Positions 58,931 through 64,000 of a stretch of 64,000 nucleotides of DNA are shown piece after piece (within the stretch, counting starts at the first letter, position 1; each line of letters begins with the position of its first letter). Made by a program: the position numbers and the translations under genes. This DNA is from Bordetella avium (GTDB lineage: Bacteria > Pseudomonadota > Gammaproteobacteria > Burkholderiales > Burkholderiaceae_B). The DNA is taken from NCBI RefSeq assembly GCF_034424645.1, contig NZ_CP139969.1:62001-126000 (forward strand), in the 5' to 3' direction. The notes under the pieces were generated by a model. The model was not told the DNA's origin, made no database searches, and saw only the letters and a program-made list of their open reading frames with translations.

Positions 58931-59912
58931 AGCCGCCCTCATCGAAGTCATCAAACCCGGTCTGGCGACTTCCGTTCAGGACCGCGGCCGTCAGGGCTAT
59001 TACCATCTTGGTATCCCGCCTTCGGGCGCCTTGGATCAGTATGCGCTGGCCGCTGCGAATCTGCTCCTGGGCAATCCTGAGGACGCGGCAGTGCTCGAGT
59101 GCACGCTGCTGGGTCCGGAATTGCTGTTTCACCGTCAGGCGCTGATTGCCGTGACGGGCGCGGCCATGGTGCCCAAGATCGACGGCGTGGCGGCCGCTTG
59201 CAACGTCGTTTTGCAAGTGCCCGCGGGTGCGCGGCTGTCTTTCGATTTCGTGCAGGCAGGCGCGCGCGCCTGCCTGGCGGTGGCGGGCGGCATCGACGTC
59301 CCGCAGGTATTGGGCAGCCGCTCGACCTATGCCTTGGGCGCTATTGGCGGCCTGGATGGGCGTCGGCTGGCAGCGGGTGACAGGCTGCATGGAGGGACAC
59401 CGCGTCCTGGCGCGCGGGTGGGCCGCGCCTTGCCCGAGCCTTTGCAGGTGGCCTGCTCCAAGACCCAGACGCTGCGTGTGGTGCCGGGCCTGTATGACCA
59501 CCGCCTGGAGCCCGATTCGGTTGAGGCCTTTTATGAAGATGCCTGGGTGGTGACCTCGGAAGCGGACCGCATCGGCTATCGCTATAAAAAAGGCCGTCCG
59601 CTGCGTTTCCAGGATCGCGAGCAGCCCTTTGGTGCGGGCGCCGACCCCTCCAACATCGTCGATGCTTGCTATCCGATCGGTTCCATTCAGGTTCCGGCGG
59701 GAATTGAGCCCATTATTCTGCATCGTGATGCGGTTTCAGGCGGTGGCTACGCCATGATAGGCACTGTCATCAGTGCGGATATGGACAAGGTCGGTCAGAT
59801 GCAACCCAATCAGACCGCCCGCTTCGAGCGGGTTACCTTGGCGCAGGCCTTACAGGCACGCCGTGATTACCGGGCGCGTTTCGAGCGCCTGCGTGAAGCC
59901 CTGGCTTCATGA
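58920..59912 (+). CDS. pxpC: 5-Oxoprolinase subunit C (KipA/AHS2 family)
   Basis: 330 residues from the ATG at 58920. IEVIKPGLATSVQDRGRQGYYHLGIPPSGALDQYALAAAN is the biotin-dependent carboxyltransferase/KipA start; GSRSTYALGAIGGLDGR and the C-terminal GYAMIGTVISADMDKVGQMQP follow. Forms a complex with PxpB. Last gene of the operon, followed by a terminator. Confidence 0.92.
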   Translation: MSTEAALIEVIKPGLATSVQDRGRQGYYHLGIPPSGALDQYALAAANLLLGNPEDAAVLECTLLGPELLFHRQALIAVTGAAMVPKIDGVAAACNVVLQVPAGARLSFDFVQAGARACLAVAGGIDVPQVLGSRSTYALGAIGGLDGRRLAAGDRLHGGTPRPGARVGRALPEPLQVACSKTQTLRVVPGLYDHRLEPDSVEAFYEDAWVVTSEADRIGYRYKKGRPLRFQDREQPFGAGADPSNIVDACYPIGSIQVPAGIEPIILHRDAVSGGGYAMIGTVISADMDKVGQMQPNQTARFERVTLAQALQARRDYRARFERLREALAS

Positions 59913-59924
59913 TCTCTTGATTGG

Positions 59925-59953
59925 CCGGCAGGGTGTTCTCCCTGCCGGATTTT
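59925..59953 (+). terminator. Terminator of the pxp operon
   Basis: CCGGCAGGG (59925-59933), loop TGTTCT, CCCTGCCGG (59940-59948), then ATTTT. Lies between pxpC and the permease gene. Confidence 0.8.
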
Positions 59954-60098
59954 CCCTTCGGTTTCAGATCGGCATTTCTCATGCCGGCGGGGCTTGTTAC
60001 GCCCGCGATCCGCCTTTGCTGTCAGTCGTTCTCGTTTCCAACGCAGTCCTGTAGTTGTTCGAAACCCGCCGTTCTCAAAGCAAGCCAGGAGAGCCATT

Positions 60099-61415
60099 AT
60101 GGCCAACCTTACCCGCAGCCAAACCTCATCTAGCGATACTTCATTGCAGCCCGTTTCTGAAGGCGACCGCATGGCGCGTCTGCCGCTCACCATGGCCTGG
60201 TGGGCAGTGTGCAGCGCCATGTTCTACATCGTTGTCGGAGCGACGCTTGCGCTTAACTACGGCGCGCGCAACGCCATCATCGGTATGGTGTTGTCCGTCA
60301 TCTGCTATGGCCTCATCAATGGGGTCATCAGCCGCTATGCCATACGCACCGGCCAATCTGTGGCGGTCTTTTCGCGCGAGGTCTTCGGCACGTCGGGCGC
60401 CGCCCTCGCCACGCTGATTTTCTTCGCCACGGCCATCTATTACGCCGTGTTCGAGGGCGCTGTCATGGCGATTGCCGCGCATCATATCTTTCCTTCCGTG
60501 CCTTACGCCGCCTTCGCGCTTTTGGTGGTGGTCTATAGCGTCTTGCTCATTTTTGGCAGCGTGCAGCGCTGGCTGGACAAGTTCAACGGCATCCTGCTGC
60601 CCTTCTATCTGGGCGGCCTCTTGCTGGCCGTGGTGCTGGCCACAAAAGAGTACGGCTACAGCGACGCCTGGTTGTCCTTCGGGCCGGCCAGCGGCCCGGT
60701 CGCCGGCGGCTGGTGGGATGCCTTTGTGTATTACATGGGCGTGTGGATATTGATGATGTTCACTTTCGACTATGCACGCTTTGGCCGCCGCAAAGATGCC
60801 AAATATCACAGCCGCTACAACTTTGGCATGCCCTTCTACCTGGTGACCTTTCTGCTCAATGGCCTGGCCGGTATTTATCTGGTGAGCACGATCCCGGGTG
60901 ATGAGGCGCTGTCCGAGGTGTCAGTGGTGTTGGCCTTGCTCAAACTGATGGGGCTGGGCGGTCTGTTCTTCGTCTGGGTCACGCAGACGCGCATCAATAC
61001 CGCCAACTACTATCTGGCCACCATCAATATGCAGGCCTTTTTTGCACCGCTGGCACATTGGCCCAAGGCCGTGTGGGCTGTCATTGCGGGTGTTCTGGCC
61101 TATCTGCTGATGCTGTTCGATGTCTTTGCCTATCTGCTGCAAGCCCTGGCCTATCAAGGCATTTTCGTCGTGGCCTGGGTGGCGGTGGCCTTGGTCCATA
61201 TGTCGGGGCGTGCAACAGTGACCACAGGCGAAACCCGTGCGTTCAATCATGGAGGCTTGGGCGCCTGGCTGATCGGCGCGCTCAGCGGTCTCGTGCTCAT
61301 GCACTTGCCGGGGTTTGCCTCAACCTTGGCCGCGCCCGCCAGCTTTGTGGTGTCGGCGCTGGTGTACTGGTCGCTCTCTCGCCCTGTTCAGGCAACGCGC
61401 CCCGAGCCCAATTGA
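60099..61415 (+). CDS. NCS1-family permease (cytosine/purine/hydantoin type)
   Basis: 438 residues from the ATG at 60099, with AGGAG upstream. About twelve membrane segments. Start LPLTMAWWAVCSAMFYIVVGATLALNYGARNAIIG and VYYMGVWILMMFTFDYARFGRRKD are CodB-like. NCS1 members carry cytosine, purines, allantoin or hydantoins. Separated from pxpC by a terminator but likely the same function. Its TGA stop and the araC stop share TGATCA (61413-61418). Confidence 0.87.
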   Translation: MANLTRSQTSSSDTSLQPVSEGDRMARLPLTMAWWAVCSAMFYIVVGATLALNYGARNAIIGMVLSVICYGLINGVISRYAIRTGQSVAVFSREVFGTSGAALATLIFFATAIYYAVFEGAVMAIAAHHIFPSVPYAAFALLVVVYSVLLIFGSVQRWLDKFNGILLPFYLGGLLLAVVLATKEYGYSDAWLSFGPASGPVAGGWWDAFVYYMGVWILMMFTFDYARFGRRKDAKYHSRYNFGMPFYLVTFLLNGLAGIYLVSTIPGDEALSEVSVVLALLKLMGLGGLFFVWVTQTRINTANYYLATINMQAFFAPLAHWPKAVWAVIAGVLAYLLMLFDVFAYLLQALAYQGIFVVAWVAVALVHMSGRATVTTGETRAFNHGGLGAWLIGALSGLVLMHLPGFASTLAAPASFVVSALVYWSLSRPVQATRPEPN

Positions 61416-62372
61416 TCAGGCAGCCAGGCCTGCCCGGCGGGCCTGGCTTGGGGGATATCCGTAGCGGCGTTTATAAAGACGCGAAAAATGCGCCTGATCT
61501 GCAAAGCCCCATTGCTGCGCAATGCGGGCGATGCTATGTAAGGCGCTGGCAGACAGCAGCGTGTGGTGGGCGCGCTCCAGCCGCTGTCCGCACAGCCATT
61601 CACTGAAAGTCTGGCCCTGGCCTTGGTAAAGGCTGTGCAGATATCGGACAGAGATGCCACAGGCCTGCGCGACCTGGGTGGGATTGAGATCCGCATTGCC
61701 TAGATGCTGGCGCACATAGTGTTCGATGCGGCTCAGATGGGCGTTGCGCACGGGCGAGTCCTGGGACGATAAGACCCGCGCATCGCCCTCGACCGAACAG
61801 GCCAGCAGTTCCACCAGATGCTGACCCAGCACATGCCGGGCCGTATCGTCGCCACGCAAGAGTTGCTGGCCTATCAGATTCACATAAGAGGCGAACAGCC
61901 AGCCCGCGCCTTGCGTGGCGTCAAAGGCCAGCGCGCAATAACGGTTGGGCGTATGTAGGCGCGCGCGCAAGGATTCGCCCGGCACCTTGAGCACCCAAAG
62001 CGCGTTGTCCCGGGCATAAGAGAATTCGTAAGGGCTTTGGCCATGTTCAAGCAGAAAGGCGCCTGGGCGGCATTCGGTGTCACGCCCGCCCTGGCTGAAT
62101 CGGATGGCCGAGCGTCGTGGAACCGTGACCAGATATTGCTCTTCGTTGACGTCGTTCAGATGCTGCTTCAGACGGCGGTAGCACAGGGGGGTGGACGCCA
62201 GTTGGGACAGCGATAATGCGCCCAGTTTCCACGAATGCAACGACCCTTCGAAGCGGTCGCTGTCGTGGAACTGAAGCTGCAGACTGAAATAGGTTTGACC
62301 GACTGCGCCTTCCCAGTGCCGGGACCGGTCTGGTCCCGGCAGGCTGGCGGTGTCGTAGCGGGCATCCACCAT
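61416..62372 (-). CDS. AraC-family regulator
   Basis: 318 residues. N-terminal AraC-binding-like sensor domain (FSLQLQFHDSDRFEGSLHSWKLGALSLSQLA) and C-terminal double HTH (VAQACGISVRYLHSLYQGQG, IARIAQQWGFADQAHFSRLYKRRYGYPPSQARR). It follows the hyuA gene on the same strand and faces the permease. Probably controls hyuA and/or the permease; ligand unknown. Confidence 0.9.
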   Translation of the reverse strand: MVDARYDTASLPGPDRSRHWEGAVGQTYFSLQLQFHDSDRFEGSLHSWKLGALSLSQLASTPLCYRRLKQHLNDVNEEQYLVTVPRRSAIRFSQGGRDTECRPGAFLLEHGQSPYEFSYARDNALWVLKVPGESLRARLHTPNRYCALAFDATQGAGWLFASYVNLIGQQLLRGDDTARHVLGQHLVELLACSVEGDARVLSSQDSPVRNAHLSRIEHYVRQHLGNADLNPTQVAQACGISVRYLHSLYQGQGQTFSEWLCGQRLERAHHTLLSASALHSIARIAQQWGFADQAHFSRLYKRRYGYPPSQARRAGLAA

Positions 62373-62389
62373 GAATCCTGCCTTGGACG

Positions 62390-62412
62390 GGGCCTGTTAG
62401 CTCAACAGGCCC
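62390..62412 (-). promoter_or_regulatory. Inverted repeat between hyuA and the AraC gene
   Basis: GGGCCTGTT (62390-62398) and AACAGGCCC (62404-62412) form a 9-bp stem just past the hyuA stop. No T run follows on the minus strand, so termination would be partial at best. It may reduce read-through into the regulator. Confidence 0.4.
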
Positions 62413-62421
62413 TAGCGTGAA

Positions 62422-64000
62422 TCACGCGTCCTGGCGGGTCAATAAGTAGGTTCCCGAGCTATGCAACAAGGCGTTCCAGCCCGGACGCACGACCAGCGTC
62501 GTGGTGGGCTCCTGAATGACGGCCGGACCAATCAGACCATCGCCCGACTTCAGCTTACGGCCGTCGTAGACTGGCGTGCTCACAGCGGCGCCGCTCTCGT
62601 CAAACAACATGTCCCGCGTGTCGATGCGGGCGGCCTCGATATCGCCGTCGCCCGCCGGCCAGACCGGCAGGCTGGGCTTGTCGACCTCGCCGACGGCCTG
62701 GACTTCAAGGTTGACCAGCTCCACCAGGTTGTGCGGCTCCGCATAGGTGTAGAGCTGCTCATGGCGTTGATGAAAATGGTGCAACAGGCTGGCCAGGCCT
62801 TCGGGCGTCATCGGGCCGGGTGGCAGCTCTACCTGGCATTCATGGATTTGGCCTTGATAGCGCATCTCGACTTTGCGCGACAGATGGATGCGTTCCGGCG
62901 TAAAACCGTCGCTGGCCAGCAGTTCGCGGCCGCGTGTTTCCATCTCCTGGAAAAGGCGATTCAAACGCGCCAGGTCGGTGTCGCCATCGAGCACCATGAC
63001 GGCGCTGGCCAGGAAATGATATTTGACATCAGAGATGACCTGGCCGAAGGCGCACAGGCAGGAGGCGAGTTTGGGAACGAGTACGGTGCGGCTGCCGATT
63101 TCTTCGGCCAGCGCGGTGATGTGCATGCCCGCCGCGCCGCCGGCGCAGACCAGGGCGAAGTCGCGCGGGTCGTAGCCGTTTTCGATAGAGATACGGCGGA
63201 TGCCGTTGGCCATGTTGAGGTTCACCAGGGTGCTGATGCCGTAGGCGGCGCGTTCGAGTGAAAGCCCCAACGGTTGCGCGACATGCTCCTGGATGGCTTG
63301 ACGCGCACGGTCCAGATTCAGGCGGATGCTGCCGCCTAGCACGGCGTCGGGCTGTAGATAGCCTAAGGTCATATTGGCATCGGTGACAGTGGGCTCGGTG
63401 CCGCCTTTGCCGTAGCAGGCGGGGCCGGGCATTGCGCCCGCGCTGCGCGGGCCGACCTCCAGCATGCCGAAAGTGTTCAGGTGCGCAATCGATCCGCCGC
63501 CCGCGCCCAGTGTTTCGACGTGGATCATGGGCACACCGATGCGGTGGCGCAGGAAGTCGATATTGCGGTTCAGGTTGGTCTGGCCGCCATGCGCCATGGT
63601 GATGTCGAAGGAGGTGCCTCCCATATCGACGGTGATGATGTTATCGATGCCGAAAGGCGCGGCGACATACAGTCCGGCCTGCGGCGCGGAGGCCGGGCCG
63701 GAGTTGATGGCGTTGACGGCGCGCTCGCGCATGGTTTCCCCCACGGCTAGTCCACCGTTGGATTGGAAATAGCGCACCGCGCCGCGCGCGCCCAGGCTGC
63801 GGAAATAGTCGTCGATGCGCTGCACATAGCGGCCCATGATGGGGCTGAGGTAGGCGTTGACGATGGTGGTGGAGCTGCGGGTGTACTCGCGCACTTGCGG
63901 ATAGACTTCGTGGCCGGCGCATACGAATACATCTGGCATGGCGCGTCTGATCATGTCGCGCGCGCGTTGTTCATGGCTGGCATTGCTCGGGGCCCACACG
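62422..64000 (-). CDS. Hydantoinase/oxoprolinase family protein, HyuA type (5' end beyond window)
   Basis: At least 525 residues; the N-terminal part lies past base 64000. ATP-binding ASKHA-type motif (IITVDMGGTSFDITMA), FVCAGHEVYPQVREYTRSSTTIVNAYLSPIM, and the C-terminal domain (IGPAVIQEPTTTLVVRPGW). HyuA proteins use ATP to open hydantoin or oxoproline-type rings, usually with a HyuB partner (not visible). Next to the pxp operon, so both probably act on related cyclic amides. Confidence 0.9.
   Translation of the reverse strand, partial: VWAPSNASHEQRARDMIRRAMPDVFVCAGHEVYPQVREYTRSSTTIVNAYLSPIMGRYVQRIDDYFRSLGARGAVRYFQSNGGLAVGETMRERAVNAINSGPASAPQAGLYVAAPFGIDNIITVDMGGTSFDITMAHGGQTNLNRNIDFLRHRIGVPMIHVETLGAGGGSIAHLNTFGMLEVGPRSAGAMPGPACYGKGGTEPTVTDANMTLGYLQPDAVLGGSIRLNLDRARQAIQEHVAQPLGLSLERAAYGISTLVNLNMANGIRRISIENGYDPRDFALVCAGGAAGMHITALAEEIGSRTVLVPKLASCLCAFGQVISDVKYHFLASAVMVLDGDTDLARLNRLFQEMETRGRELLASDGFTPERIHLSRKVEMRYQGQIHECQVELPPGPMTPEGLASLLHHFHQRHEQLYTYAEPHNLVELVNLEVQAVGEVDKPSLPVWPAGDGDIEAARIDTRDMLFDESGAAVSTPVYDGRKLKSGDGLIGPAVIQEPTTTLVVRPGWNALLHSSGTYLLTRQDA

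Overview
The window looks like chromosomal DNA of a GC-rich betaproteobacterium of the Alcaligenaceae (Bordetella/Achromobacter type). Pointers are the murA-bolA-hisGDCBHAFIE-HIT-tatABC run, sspAB directly behind petABC, the paired DUF3482 GTPase and DUF2868 membrane protein, and an mla lipid-transport operon upstream of bolA/murA. I saw no phage, insertion sequence, CRISPR array or rRNA operon. Two tRNA genes (Asn, Thr) are present. Genus and species are inferred from gene content only.

Layout. 1-2.8 kb: start of a SPOR-domain protein, argS, and two small conserved genes. 3-8.5 kb: an import operon (LacI regulator, binding protein, two permeases, ATPase, metallophosphodiesterase), with a palindromic LacI-type operator and a divergent amidase. 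10-12 kb: leuA, preceded by a short leader ORF carrying four CTA leucine codons in seven, and a hairpin: a likely leucine attenuator. 12-15.5 kb: a membrane protein, rpoN, bfd and bfr (iron storage). 15.5-21.7 kb: a secreted hypothetical protein, prfC, a LysE exporter, an rhlE helicase, lemA and a TPM protein. 21.7-27 kb: a complete oligopeptide ABC importer with its promoter. 27.2-31 kb: DUF3482/DUF2868, tRNA-Asn, a small membrane protein, tRNA-Thr. 31-35.2 kb: sspB, sspA and the cytochrome bc1 genes. 35.3-37.7 kb: mscL, a Nif3-like protein and a DegS-like protease. 37.8-49.5 kb: about 12 kb of closely spaced or overlapping minus-strand genes (ABC-2 exporter, bolA, murA, the whole histidine pathway except hisZ, HIT protein, tatABC). 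49.7-53.3 kb: mlaFED-mlaA-mlaC without a visible mlaB. 53.7-54.3 kb: ompW.

The most unusual part is 54.4-64 kb. A LysR regulator faces an operon of pxpA, a stand-alone biotin carrier, biotin carboxylase, pxpB and pxpC. In urea carboxylase the biotin carboxylase, KipI/KipA (PxpB/PxpC-like) and biotin-carrier parts are fused in one protein, so this looks like a split lactam/amide carboxylase system. An NCS1 permease, an AraC regulator and a HyuA-type hydantoinase/oxoprolinase adjoin it, so cyclic amides (5-oxoproline, hydantoins or similar) are the likely substrates. The LysR/pxpA intergenic region holds two identical 19-bp palindromic sites and is AT-rich.
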